64,000 nt of DNA from an uncultured Sediminibacterium sp. (GTDB lineage: Bacteria; Bacteroidota; Bacteroidia; Chitinophagales; Chitinophagaceae), in the NCBI RefSeq assembly GCF_946481145.1, contig NZ_CAMLMJ010000001.1, forward strand, positions 124,001-188,000, given 5' to 3'. Made by a program: the position numbers and the translations under genes. Shown piece by piece: positions 33,661 through 42,279 of this stretch. The notes under the pieces were generated by a model. That model was not told the origin of the DNA. It saw only the letters and a program-made list of their open reading frames with translations, and ran no database searches. Position 1 is the first letter of the stretch. The number at the start of each line of letters is the position of its first letter.

Positions 33661-35301
33661 AAATTCTACATCAAATACCATCTCTTCATTACCACGTTTA
33701 ATCCTTAGTTGTGTCTTATCTCCTTTCTTAAAGTTACCTATTGCCTGCATATAACTCATCACATCTACAAATTTATATTCACCTAGCTGTAGCAATATAT
33801 CACCTGCTTTCAAACCAATTTTTTCACCCTGCTTCCCCGGAGTGGCTCCATCTATACGCATTCCTGTTCCGGTATATCCATAATCTGGAATAACACCGAG
33901 AGATACAGTAAGTTTACGGGCTGATCCTGTCTGTGGCTCTGCCGTTTTTAAAAAAGCCAGTTTACCTTTTGTGTCAACCTGACCAATGAGTTCATAAATC
34001 AGTTTTACAATATCGCGCTGTGCTGTATAATTAATCTTATCAGCATCATCTGTTATTTTATGGTAATCCGGGTGACTTCCCGTAAAGAAGAATTGTACCG
34101 GAATATTTGCCCTGTAAAAGCTGGCATGGTCGCTAGGTCCGCCACCTGTACTATCGAATTTAGTTAATAAGGTAGTTTTTAATCCCTTCCATACTTCTGC
34201 CCAAACTGGTGAAGTGCCATATCCTCCTACATTCAATTTATGCGAGGTATCATATCTTCCCACCATATCCATATTAATCATATAGTTGGGGGTTATGGAT
34301 ACCGTAGGATTTTCAAGCCAATATTTACTTCCCAATAAACCCAGTTCTTCTCCTGAAAAGTGGATGAACAGGTAATTATTATTGGAAGGTGCTTTTTCTT
34401 TCAGTAAACGGGCCAGTTCGAGTAAAGCTGCTGTTCCGCTGGCATTATCATCGGCACCATTATGTATGGCATGAAAAGTATCGAGGGCTGTTTTATCTTC
34501 CCCATAACCCAGGTGATCGTAATGCGCACCTAATATTACTGTGTTAGCGGCTTTATTGTCGATATATGCGAGGATATTCTTACCCTTTCTTTTCTTTTCT
34601 GACATCGCCACATTTACTGAAACATTGATGCTTGCTGCTTCATCAGAAAAATAATGTTTCATACCCTCTTTGGTAATATATACAACGGGTATAGAAAGAA
34701 CATCAGATTTATCGTTTTTATTGAATTGGATATTATCTATTATAGAAGAACTATTGTATACAAATAATGCAGTTGCTCCCTTTGATAATACCAGCTCAAC
34801 CTGTTTTTTTATTGCCGCTTCCACATCGAAATGCGGATTGTTTTTTTGTTCTTCTAAAATCTCTTTAAGATCAAAAAACCATGGCTGGCCTTTTTCACTC
34901 AATATCATGGCAGGTTTGCCCTTTACTTGCTTATTTGGACTAAACGCGAGTGGGAAATAATCTTTTTGTATTTGAAGAGGCTTTTCATCCGCAATAAAAC
35001 TAGTTGCCGGATCTATTTGCTTTCCTTCATTGATTTCAAAGGATTGTTCATAACCTTTAGACCCTTTTGGGGATATACCAATCAGTTCATATTGTTTGAT
35101 GATGTATTGAGCAGCCAGTTCTTCTCCTTTACTGCCGGTTAATCGTCCTTCCAGTTGATCGTCGGCCAGGTAAGACACATGTTTTTTCAGGTTGTCGACC
35201 ATCACTGCATTTGCCTTTTCTTCGGCAATTCTTTTCTTTCTTTTGCTCTGCGACCAGGAAAGAACGGGTACCAACAATAACAAAATCAAAATTTTCTTCA
35301 T
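33658..35301 (-). CDS. M28-family aminopeptidase with C-terminal PDZ domain, exported
   Basis: Encodes 547 aa with signal peptide (MKKILILLLLVPVLSWSQ). The co-catalytic zinc site is spelled by GAHYDHLGYGED, HNGADDNASGTAALLELARLL, FSGEELGLLGSKYW, INMDMVGRYD and GPSDHASFY. An inserted PA-like domain lies at about residues 110-230, and the PDZ domain at 475-545 contains AGDILLQLGEYKFVDV. It probably acts in the periplasm or outside the cell. Divergent from feoB. The stop codon lies at the edge of a heptad array. Confidence 0.92.
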   Translation of the reverse strand: MKKILILLLLVPVLSWSQSKRKKRIAEEKANAVMVDNLKKHVSYLADDQLEGRLTGSKGEELAAQYIIKQYELIGISPKGSKGYEQSFEINEGKQIDPATSFIADEKPLQIQKDYFPLAFSPNKQVKGKPAMILSEKGQPWFFDLKEILEEQKNNPHFDVEAAIKKQVELVLSKGATALFVYNSSSIIDNIQFNKNDKSDVLSIPVVYITKEGMKHYFSDEAASINVSVNVAMSEKKRKGKNILAYIDNKAANTVILGAHYDHLGYGEDKTALDTFHAIHNGADDNASGTAALLELARLLKEKAPSNNNYLFIHFSGEELGLLGSKYWLENPTVSITPNYMINMDMVGRYDTSHKLNVGGYGTSPVWAEVWKGLKTTLLTKFDSTGGGPSDHASFYRANIPVQFFFTGSHPDYHKITDDADKINYTAQRDIVKLIYELIGQVDTKGKLAFLKTAEPQTGSARKLTVSLGVIPDYGYTGTGMRIDGATPGKQGEKIGLKAGDILLQLGEYKFVDVMSYMQAIGNFKKGDKTQLRIKRGNEEMVFDVEF

Positions 35302-35320
35302 AATAACTACTTAGCTGATG

Positions 35321-35328
35321 CAAAAGTA
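35321..35328 (-). promoter_or_regulatory. Putative -7 box of the M28 peptidase promoter
   Basis: TACTTTTG on the minus strand matches TAnnTTTG, 19 nt before the ATG at 35301. No good TTG at the -33 spacing, so the call is partial. Confidence 0.4.
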
Positions 35329-35448
35329 CGTTGCAGATGAGGAGTATAATAACCCGATTGGTAAATAATGTTTAATTTTATACAATATAGTAGTACCTAA
35401 CGCTCAATTCTGTTCCCGATCTCGTAACTACACCCTAAGGTTTGCCAT

Positions 35449-35456
35449 TACTTTTG
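35449..35456 (+). promoter_or_regulatory. Putative -7 box of the feoB promoter
   Basis: TACTTTTG matches TAnnTTTG and ends 10 nt before the TTG start codon, implying a very short leader. The -33 element is not recognisable. Confidence 0.45.
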
Positions 35457-35466
35457 CACTCATCAT

Positions 35467-37581
35467 TTGAGTAATAAGAATTTACATATTGCCCTGGTAG
35501 GTAACCCCAATAGCGGGAAGAGCTCTCTGTTTAACAGCCTTACAGGCCTTAACCAGAAAGTAGGAAATTTTCCGGGAGTAACAGTTGATAAGAAAACAGG
35601 CACACTTACACTCGATGATCGCACAACTGCTTCTTTGATAGATTTACCCGGTACCTATAGCCTTTACCCCCGCCGTGCAGACGAGTGGGTAGCTTACAAA
35701 GTGCTGATGGGTGCCGATGCTGAAGTAAAGGCAGATGTGGTATTACTGGTAGCAGATGCAAGTAACCTGAAACGCAACCTGCTGTTCTGCAGTCAGATCA
35801 TCGATCTTAAGATTCCGGTGGTAATGGCACTTACCATGAATGATATTGCAGCTAAGAAAAATATCAAAATAGATATCAGTGGACTGGAAGCGGATCTTGG
35901 GATACCAGTAGTAGCGGTTAATCCACGTAAAAACCGGGGATTAACTGAACTGAAGAAAGTATTGGCCCAGGTTGCCAGGATGGGAGCTCAGGCACCTTCG
36001 AGAGATTTTATTGAGAACAGAAAGCTTGCACCGTTGGCAATTCCGGCCATACAAACAGTTGATGATCAACTGAGCGATTATGCCGCTGTGCATTATCTGA
36101 TAAACCATGAACATTTTCCATTAAATAATAGTGTACAGGAGAAGATTGGACAGATTGAAAAGGAGCATAATTTCAACCCTACCAAGACCCAGGCAGAAGA
36201 AATCATGCAGCGATACACCCGTATCAGGCAGTTGATGCAACAAAATGTTATTGAGCCCGGTCCATTAGAGAAAAAATTATTTACCGATAAACTTGATAAC
36301 CTGCTGCTTCACCATGTTTGGGGTTATGTAATTTTATTGTCGGTATTATTCCTCTTGTTTCAAAGTATTTTCTGGCTGGCTGTTTTTCCAATGGATGCCA
36401 TCGAATGGGGCTTTGCTTCAGTTAGTGGATGGCTTGGCGCCCATTTGCCGGAAATATGGTGGAGCGATCTAATTATCAATGGTCTTGTTGCCGGATTAAG
36501 TGGCATACTGGTATTTGTACCCCAGATCATGATTCTTTTTGGTTTAATAACCATTTTAGAAGATACAGGCTATATGGCCCGTATTAGTTTTTTAAGCGAC
36601 CGGCTCATGCGGAAGGTAGGCCTGAATGGCAAAAGTGTAATGCCCATGGTTAGTGGTTTTGCCTGTGCCGTACCAGCCATTATGAGCGCAAGAAATATCG
36701 AAAACAGAAAGGAAAGATTACTCACGATACTGGTTACACCTTTAATGAGTTGTAGCGCACGTCTCCCTGTTTTCACCATCCTGATTTCTTTGGTGATAGA
36801 TGATAAATATTACTTTGGTTTCCTCAGCTTGCAAGGACTGGTAATGATGGCCCTTTATTTACTGGGCACTGTGATGGCACTTATAGTGAGCTATGTAATG
36901 AAATGGTTCATTAAAATCAGTGAGAAAAGTTTCTTTATCCTCGAACTACCCATTTACCGTGCCCCCCGCTGGAAAAATGTAGCCATCACCATGGTAGAAA
37001 AAGCAAGGATATTTGTTACCGATGCAGGTAAGGTAATCATGATCATCAGTTTACTACTTTGGTTTTTGAGTAATTATGGACCTGGTGATCGTATTGAGCA
37101 AACAGAGGCAAAATATGCAACACTGGTTCAGCAAATACCGGAAAAAACAGATTCACTGCAAAGACTTGCTTCTACCGAAAAATTACAGCATTCCTATGCT
37201 GGCGTATTGGGTAAATGGATTGAACCTACGATACAACCGCTTGGCTACGACTGGAAAATTGGTATCGCTTTGATTACTTCTTTTGCAGCAAGGGAAGTAT
37301 TTGTAGGCACGATGGCAACTTTATATAGTGTTGAAGAAAGTGATGATAGCTCACTACGCGAAAAACTACAGTCTGCTAAACACGCCGATGGCTCTAAAGT
37401 TTATACGCTGGCCGCTGCTTTATCATTAATGGTATTCTATGTACTTGCCATGCAATGTATGAGCACACTTGCCGTTGTTAAGCGCGAAACCAAAAGCTGG
37501 AAATGGCCTATATTTCAGCTCGTGTACATGACTATCCTTGCCTATACTATGAGTTGGGTAACCTATATTATTTTCAGTTAG
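35467..37581 (+). CDS. feoB: Ferrous iron transporter FeoB
   Basis: Encodes 704 aa with an N-terminal GTPase domain, G1 GNPNSGKSS (12-20), G3 DLPGTYS and G4 TMND. The polytopic permease then starts near residue 280, including the Gly-Ala-Val segment VMPMVSGFACAVPAIMSARNI and the second gate region LLTILVTPLMSCSARLPVFTIL. It imports Fe(II) through the inner membrane. No ATG precedes the G1 motif in frame, so TTG at 35467 is the likely start. No FeoA gene or FeoA fusion is adjacent. Confidence 0.94.
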   Translation: MSNKNLHIALVGNPNSGKSSLFNSLTGLNQKVGNFPGVTVDKKTGTLTLDDRTTASLIDLPGTYSLYPRRADEWVAYKVLMGADAEVKADVVLLVADASNLKRNLLFCSQIIDLKIPVVMALTMNDIAAKKNIKIDISGLEADLGIPVVAVNPRKNRGLTELKKVLAQVARMGAQAPSRDFIENRKLAPLAIPAIQTVDDQLSDYAAVHYLINHEHFPLNNSVQEKIGQIEKEHNFNPTKTQAEEIMQRYTRIRQLMQQNVIEPGPLEKKLFTDKLDNLLLHHVWGYVILLSVLFLLFQSIFWLAVFPMDAIEWGFASVSGWLGAHLPEIWWSDLIINGLVAGLSGILVFVPQIMILFGLITILEDTGYMARISFLSDRLMRKVGLNGKSVMPMVSGFACAVPAIMSARNIENRKERLLTILVTPLMSCSARLPVFTILISLVIDDKYYFGFLSLQGLVMMALYLLGTVMALIVSYVMKWFIKISEKSFFILELPIYRAPRWKNVAITMVEKARIFVTDAGKVIMIISLLLWFLSNYGPGDRIEQTEAKYATLVQQIPEKTDSLQRLASTEKLQHSYAGVLGKWIEPTIQPLGYDWKIGIALITSFAAREVFVGTMATLYSVEESDDSSLREKLQSAKHADGSKVYTLAAALSLMVFYVLAMQCMSTLAVVKRETKSWKWPIFQLVYMTILAYTMSWVTYIIFS

Positions 37582-37590
37582 TACACGGCA

Positions 37591-37763
37591 GACCATGGTC
37601 GATAGTCCATAGTCCATGGTTTATATTTCCTTTGTACAAGATATATTGACTATGGTTTAGCTATGCAGGGTTTTTACCGTATAGCCTTAGGTGTTTTTAC
37701 GGTGTTTAGTCTAATACTGAAAAAACTCTTCCCATGGACTATGGACTATGGACCATGGACTAG
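37591..37763. repeat. Heptad arrays in inverted orientation, family A (copy A4)
   Basis: The left array is GACCATG, GTCGATA, GTCCATA, GTCCATG (37591-37618). The right array is CATGGAC, TATGGAC, TATGGAC, CATGGAC (37733-37760). The arms match at 27 of 29 positions and are separated by about 112 nt of AT-rich sequence. The element follows the feoB stop by about 10 nt and converges toward the beta-lactamase-like gene. Confidence 0.82.
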
Positions 37764-37808
37764 GCCCGCCGCCGCCCTTACTTCAAACCCTCGATTCGCT
37801 TAAATTGT

Positions 37809-38669
37809 CTACTTATAGTATTCCCATAATAATGCAGACAATTTTCTTGTTAATTCCCAGGCCTCATTACTTCTGCCCCAGCTTTGGTCTTTATTGTTTT
37901 TAGTGCAGATACAAAATACATATCGGGCTCCATTACCATTTACATAAATGACTTCACTTCTACTCGCATTAACCGCTCCATTTTTACTGGCTACAAAAAC
38001 GCCTGCAGGTATTACAGACAAGCCTTCTTCATCCCAATAATTTCTTCCCAATAGGCGCAACATTTTATCGTTGGTTGAATCAGCTAATAAATTTCTCAAA
38101 GCAATTCGTTCGAACAGGGTAGCCATTTCTTTTGGTGTGGTTTGTCCCCAGCCATACAGTGTTCTATTCGATTCTCTTCCCGGTGTGCGGCTGTTTACCC
38201 TGGTATCTTTAAATCCCAAACTATCCATAATGGTATTAATGCGCGTACCTGTACCTGCAAGACTTTGCAGCCAAAGACTGGCAGTATTATCACTTGTAGT
38301 GAGCATGAGCATCATTACTTTGCTCAATTCAATTTTTTCATTGGTTTTAAATGAACCTAATATATCAACACCTTCGTACAGCAGAGAATCTTTATAAGTC
38401 AGACTTTGGTGGTAATCCAATTCACCTTTTGATATTTTATCCATAATGCCAATCAATATGGGCACTTTAACCATACTGGCTGTTGGAAAAATGGAGTCTG
38501 CATTTATCGCAGCTGTTTTGTTTTTCTTCAGATCGTGCACATAGATGCCGATATCACCTTTAAAATCCTGTATGAGGTGCGCTATTTTTTGTTGTAGTTT
38601 TTTATCTGTACGTTGTGCGATTGACTGGTAGCAACAAAAAAGAAAACAGAGAAGCAGTACTCTATGCAT
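37809..38669 (-). CDS. Class A beta-lactamase-like serine hydrolase, secreted
   Basis: Encodes 286 aa from the ATG at 38669 with signal peptide MHRVLLLCFLFCCYQSIAQ (an ATG 7 codons earlier is possible). The SxxK motif is SMVK (in IFPTASMVKVPIL) and the SDN motif is TSDNTAS. The third motif is KNG (SKNGAVNASRSE) instead of KTG, and the omega-loop region GRESNRTLYGWGQTTPKEM does not show the usual ExxLN spacing. It is therefore better described as a beta-lactamase-fold hydrolase than a proven resistance enzyme. Confidence 0.8.
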   Translation of the reverse strand: MHRVLLLCFLFCCYQSIAQRTDKKLQQKIAHLIQDFKGDIGIYVHDLKKNKTAAINADSIFPTASMVKVPILIGIMDKISKGELDYHQSLTYKDSLLYEGVDILGSFKTNEKIELSKVMMLMLTTSDNTASLWLQSLAGTGTRINTIMDSLGFKDTRVNSRTPGRESNRTLYGWGQTTPKEMATLFERIALRNLLADSTNDKMLRLLGRNYWDEEGLSVIPAGVFVASKNGAVNASRSEVIYVNGNGARYVFCICTKNNKDQSWGRSNEAWELTRKLSALLWEYYK

Positions 38670-38732
38670 AATTGGATATTGATGTAACAAGATATAAATT
38701 TTCTATCCGCAACAAACTATAGATTTAAATCT

Positions 38733-39197
38733 TTATTCACCCCAGGCAGCAATGATTTCTTCCGCATGTTTTTTGGATACTGGCTTACGTATTATTTTTC
38801 TAACCTTACCTTTTTCATCTATCAGGAATGTGGTGCGGATGGTGCCCATGAATTCTCTTCCCATGAATTTCTTCAATTGCCATACACCATACTGCTCATG
38901 AATTTTGAGCTTTTCATCTGCTATCAGAGGAAAAGGGAGCTGGTATTTGGTTTCGAACTTTTTATGTGATTTTACGTCATCGCTGCTTACCCCGATCACC
39001 TGAATCCCGTGTTTTTTTAATAACAAATAATTGTCCCGTAGGTTACATGCCTGATCTGTACAGGTAGGTGTATTATCGTGTGGGTAGAAATACAACACGA
39101 TTTTTTGTCCCTTGAAATCATTCAGCGAAACTTTATTCCCGTTCTGATCAACTCCCTTAAATACCGGAGCTTTTTTGCCTTCCTCAGGTAATGCCAT
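38733..39197 (-). CDS. bcp: Thioredoxin-dependent thiol peroxidase (BCP/AhpE-type)
   Basis: Encodes 154 aa (start ATG at 39197; one extra Met upstream). The atypical peroxiredoxin motif YPHDNTPTCTDQACNLRD carries the peroxidatic Cys in PTCT and a second Cys five residues later, and LIADEKLKIHEQYGVW is conserved. It reduces peroxides in the cytoplasm using thioredoxin. The usual PKDxTPGCT segment is PHDNTPTCT here, a mild deviation. Confidence 0.92.
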   Translation of the reverse strand: MALPEEGKKAPVFKGVDQNGNKVSLNDFKGQKIVLYFYPHDNTPTCTDQACNLRDNYLLLKKHGIQVIGVSSDDVKSHKKFETKYQLPFPLIADEKLKIHEQYGVWQLKKFMGREFMGTIRTTFLIDEKGKVRKIIRKPVSKKHAEEIIAAWGE

Positions 39198-39250
39198 CAC
39201 TACAAATTTTGCGCAAAGTTAGGGAAGTGGATGGCAGATCGCAGAATGGG

Positions 39251-39322
39251 GATTTTTGATTTTTGAATTTTGAATTTTGATTTGATTGCCGCTTGCCGCT
39301 TGTAACTTGTGGCTAGAAGCTC
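39251..39322. repeat. Two neighbouring heptad arrays (GATTTTT and GCCGCTT/GGCTAGA families)
   Basis: 39251-39285 is GATTTTT, GATTTTT, GAATTTT, GAATTTT, GATTTGA. 39288-39322 is GCCGCTT, GCCGCTT, GTAACTT, GTGGCTA, GAAGCTC. It is followed by TATTTCCCTGGACACAGG, resembling the ends of the other family-B elements. Located in the 250-bp gap between bcp and carB. Confidence 0.75.
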
Positions 39323-39418
39323 TATTTCCCTGGACACAGGTGGTTTTTAGCTAACTCACTCAGACTAACACCCATTCGTAAGATCGAAAAATAATACCCA
39401 TCATAACCTTTGCTTCCG

Positions 39419-39426
39419 TACATTTG
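39419..39426 (+). promoter_or_regulatory. Putative -7 box upstream of carB
   Basis: TACATTTG matches TAnnTTTG, 22 nt before the ATG at 39449. No clear TTG at the -33 position. Confidence 0.4.
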
Positions 39427-39448
39427 CACAATTTATTTTTTCGTCCCT

Positions 39449-41095
39449 ATGCCTAAAGATCAATCCATCAAATCCGTACTCATTGTAGGTTCAGGCCCCA
39501 TTATTATCGGACAGGCCTGCGAATTCGATTATTCAGGTTCCCAGGCTGCCAGGAGCTTACGTGAAGAAGGTATTAAAGTTATTCTGATTAATAGTAATCC
39601 GGCCACTATCATGACCGACCCCATGATGGCCGATAAGGTTTACCTCCTGCCTCTTACAGTAGAAAGTATAGAACAGATATTAGAAGAAAACCAGATAGAT
39701 GCCGTTTTACCTACCATGGGTGGTCAAACAGCCCTCAACCTCTGTAAAGAAGCGGATGAACTGGGTGTTTGGGAAAAATATGGTGTTCGTATGATTGGTG
39801 TAGATGTGGCAGCCATTGATACCGCTGAAGACAGGGAGAAATTCCGTCAACTGATGGTAAAAATCGGAATGGCCGTTGCACCTAGTAGAGTAGCCAATAG
39901 TTTTCTTGAAGGAAAAGAGTTTGCACAGGAAATTGGATTTCCTCTTGTTATCCGCCCTTCTTTTACCCTTGGTGGTACAGGAGGTGGATTTGTACATAGC
40001 AAAGATGATTTAGATGCTGCTTTGGAACGCGGTTTAAAAGCATCTCCAATACATGAAGTACTGGTTGAAAAAGCCGTATTAGGCTGGAAAGAATATGAGC
40101 TGGAACTCCTGCGCGATCAAAAGGATAATGTAGTAATCATTTGTACTGTTGAAAACGTTGATCCAATGGGTGTGCATACCGGTGATTCAATTACTGTTGC
40201 ACCTGCCATGACACTCAGCGATACTGCCTTCCAGGAAATGCGTAATAAAGCTATGCTGATGATGCGCTCACTGGGTAATTTTGCAGGTGGATGTAACGTA
40301 CAGTTTGCTTTGAATCCCGAAACAGAAGAATTAATTGCGGTGGAAATCAACCCGCGCGTAAGCCGTTCTTCAGCCCTGGCTTCAAAAGCTACCGGTTATC
40401 CTATTGCTAAAATTGCTGCAAAACTGGCCATCGGTTATTCACTGGATGAACTGGAAAACCAGATCACCAAAACCACTTCTGCCTATTTTGAACCAGCACT
40501 CGACTACGTAATTGTAAAAGTACCACGCTGGAACTTTGATAAATTCAAAGGCGCTAATGATACCCTAGGTTTACAAATGAAAAGTGTAGGTGAAGTAATG
40601 GCCATTGGCCGCAGTTTCACCGAAGCTATTCAGAAAGCCTGCCAGAGTTTGGAAAATGAAGCCGTAGGATTGGGATATTATGGTAAAAGCCTCATGAAGA
40701 GCGAAGAACTGGTAGAATATATTAAAACCCCGAAATGGGATCGCATTTTCCGCATTAAAGATGCTTTGATGCAGGGATCTACCGTTAAGTCTATTTCACA
40801 GGCAACCGGTATCGATCGCTGGTTCATCTATCAGATTCAACAGATTTGTGTGATGGAAAAAGAAATCGCCAACTATAGCATTGATACTATTCCGGAAGAA
40901 TTATTAAAAGAAGCCAAGAAAAACGGCTTTAGTGATGCTCAGATTGCAAATATCCTCCATGGCGACTGCACAGATGAGCAGGTATATGAAAAAAGAAAAG
41001 CCCTCGGCATTACCCGCGTTTACAAAATGGTAGACACTTGTAGTGCAGAGTTTGAAGCTAAGACACCTTATTTCTATAGCACGTTTGAAGGATAG
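39449..41095 (+). CDS. carB: Carbamoyl-phosphate synthase large subunit, amino-terminal half only
   Basis: Encodes 548 aa. It carries the full carboxyphosphate half: VLIVGSGPIIIGQACEFDYSG, INSNPATIMTDP, PTMGGQTALN, then the ATP-grasp region with PSFTLGGTGGGF and AVEINPRVSRSSALASKATGYP. The oligomerisation domain follows, ending AKTPYFYSTFEG before TAG. In full-length CarB this point continues into the second ATP-grasp half that makes carbamoyl phosphate from carbamate. That half is absent here in all frames, and a heptad-array hairpin follows at once. It must be encoded elsewhere if the enzyme is functional. Confidence 0.9.
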   Translation: MPKDQSIKSVLIVGSGPIIIGQACEFDYSGSQAARSLREEGIKVILINSNPATIMTDPMMADKVYLLPLTVESIEQILEENQIDAVLPTMGGQTALNLCKEADELGVWEKYGVRMIGVDVAAIDTAEDREKFRQLMVKIGMAVAPSRVANSFLEGKEFAQEIGFPLVIRPSFTLGGTGGGFVHSKDDLDAALERGLKASPIHEVLVEKAVLGWKEYELELLRDQKDNVVIICTVENVDPMGVHTGDSITVAPAMTLSDTAFQEMRNKAMLMMRSLGNFAGGCNVQFALNPETEELIAVEINPRVSRSSALASKATGYPIAKIAAKLAIGYSLDELENQITKTTSAYFEPALDYVIVKVPRWNFDKFKGANDTLGLQMKSVGEVMAIGRSFTEAIQKACQSLENEAVGLGYYGKSLMKSEELVEYIKTPKWDRIFRIKDALMQGSTVKSISQATGIDRWFIYQIQQICVMEKEIANYSIDTIPEELLKEAKKNGFSDAQIANILHGDCTDEQVYEKRKALGITRVYKMVDTCSAEFEAKTPYFYSTFEG

Positions 41096-41099
41096 TTTC

Positions 41100-41176
41100 G
41101 TGAATTGTCAATGGTGAATGGTTAATAAATTATTGTTTAATTGACCATTCACCATTGACAATTCACACCTCACTAA
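41100..41176. repeat. Heptad-array hairpin, family C (copy C3)
   Basis: Eleven consecutive 7-mers in one register (GTGAATT, GTCAATG, GTGAATG, GTTAATA, AATTATT, GTTTAAT, TGACCAT, TCACCAT, TGACAAT, TCACACC, TCACTAA). Arms 41100-41122 and 41144-41166 form a perfect 23-bp stem with a 21-nt loop. It starts 4 nt after the carB stop and separates it from the transketolase half-gene. Confidence 0.88.
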
Positions 41177-41226
41177 TTGCTCAATATCCCTTTTCTTTGC
41201 AAAGACTTACAAAACAATACACAAGT

Positions 41227-42189
41227 ATGAAACTTAAAGACATCCAGGTGCTCAATGAAAAAGAAACCCGTGGTGGTTTTGGTGAGGGCATCCATGAACT
41301 GGCAAAAGAGAATGAAAATGTGGTAGTATTAACTGCTGACCTTGCAGGTTCTTTTAAACTTGGTCCGTTTATCAAGGATTTTCCTAATCGTTTTATACAG
41401 TGTGGTATTGCAGAAGCCAATATGATCGGTATTGCAGCCGGTTTAACCATTGGTGGTAAAATACCTTATACTACAACCTTTGCAAATTTCAGCACGGGAC
41501 GTGTTTACGATCAGATTCGTCAGAGCATAGCTTATAGCGATAAGAACGTAAAAATCTGTGCCTCTCATGCAGGCCTTACCCTGGGTGAAGATGGCGCTAC
41601 ACACCAGATACTGGAAGATATTGGATTGATGAAAATGCTGCCTGGTATGACCGTAGTTGTGCCTTGCGATTTCAACCAGACCAAAGCTGCTACTAAAGCT
41701 ATAGCTGATCACCACGGACCAGTATATCTTCGCTTTGGTCGTCCAAAATGGCCCAATTTTACCAAAGAAGACGGAAGTGATTTCGTTATTGGTAAAGCGC
41801 AGAAAATGAGTGAAGGATCTGACATCTCTATTTTCGCCTGTGGTCACATGGTATGGAAAGCGATTGAAGCGGGAAAAATACTGGAAGAAAAAGGAATCAG
41901 TGTTGAACTCATCAACCTGCATACGATCAAGCCTTTAGATGAAGCGGCAATTATTGCCTCTATCAGTAAAACCAAATGCGCCGTAACTGTTGAAGAACAC
42001 AATATCATCGGTGGTATGGGTGACGCTGTTGCGCAAGTAGCAGCTAAACATTGCCCGGTTCCAATTGAATACATCGGCACCAATGATACTTTTGGTGAAA
42101 GTGGTAAGCCTAATGAACTGCTGGCTAAATATGGTTTAGATACACCTTTTATAGTTGCTGCTGCAGAAAAAGTAATGAGCAGAAAATAA
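41227..42189 (+). CDS. Transketolase C-terminal half (pyrimidine-binding and C domains)
   Basis: Encodes 320 aa (start ATG at 41227; a frame without ATG extends upstream into the repeat). It holds the second catalytic half: ADLAGSFKLGPF, RFIQCGIAEANMIGIAAGL, CASHAGLTLGEDGATHQ and DVAIM-like region PGMTVVVPCDFNQTKAATKAI, ending in the C-domain VELINLHTIKPLDEAAI. The thiamine-diphosphate PP-domain half, normally an adjacent partner gene in this group, is not in the window. An intrinsic terminator follows. Confidence 0.88.
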   Translation: MKLKDIQVLNEKETRGGFGEGIHELAKENENVVVLTADLAGSFKLGPFIKDFPNRFIQCGIAEANMIGIAAGLTIGGKIPYTTTFANFSTGRVYDQIRQSIAYSDKNVKICASHAGLTLGEDGATHQILEDIGLMKMLPGMTVVVPCDFNQTKAATKAIADHHGPVYLRFGRPKWPNFTKEDGSDFVIGKAQKMSEGSDISIFACGHMVWKAIEAGKILEEKGISVELINLHTIKPLDEAAIIASISKTKCAVTVEEHNIIGGMGDAVAQVAAKHCPVPIEYIGTNDTFGESGKPNELLAKYGLDTPFIVAAAEKVMSRK

Positions 42190-42203
42190 AATACTTTCAA
42201 ACT

Positions 42204-42243
42204 CACAAAAAAAGGCACTCTAAAAAAGTGCCTTTTTTTTGTG
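42204..42243 (+). terminator. Intrinsic terminator after transketolase half-gene
   Basis: Stem built from GGCACT/AGTGCC extended by A7/T8 and CAC/GTG with a 7-nt loop; the T8 run is part of the 3' arm. The A-run on the 5' side makes it potentially bidirectional. Confidence 0.85.
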
Positions 42244-42268
42244 TAACTAAACTTACATTACTTTTTTT

Positions 42269-42276
42269 TATATTTG
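42269..42276 (+). promoter_or_regulatory. Putative -7 box overlapping the start of a hypothetical gene
   Basis: TATATTTG matches TAnnTTTG but ends only 3 nt before the ATG at 42280, so any transcript from it would be leaderless. The -33 element is not visible. Confidence 0.35.
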
Positions 42277-42279
42277 ATT

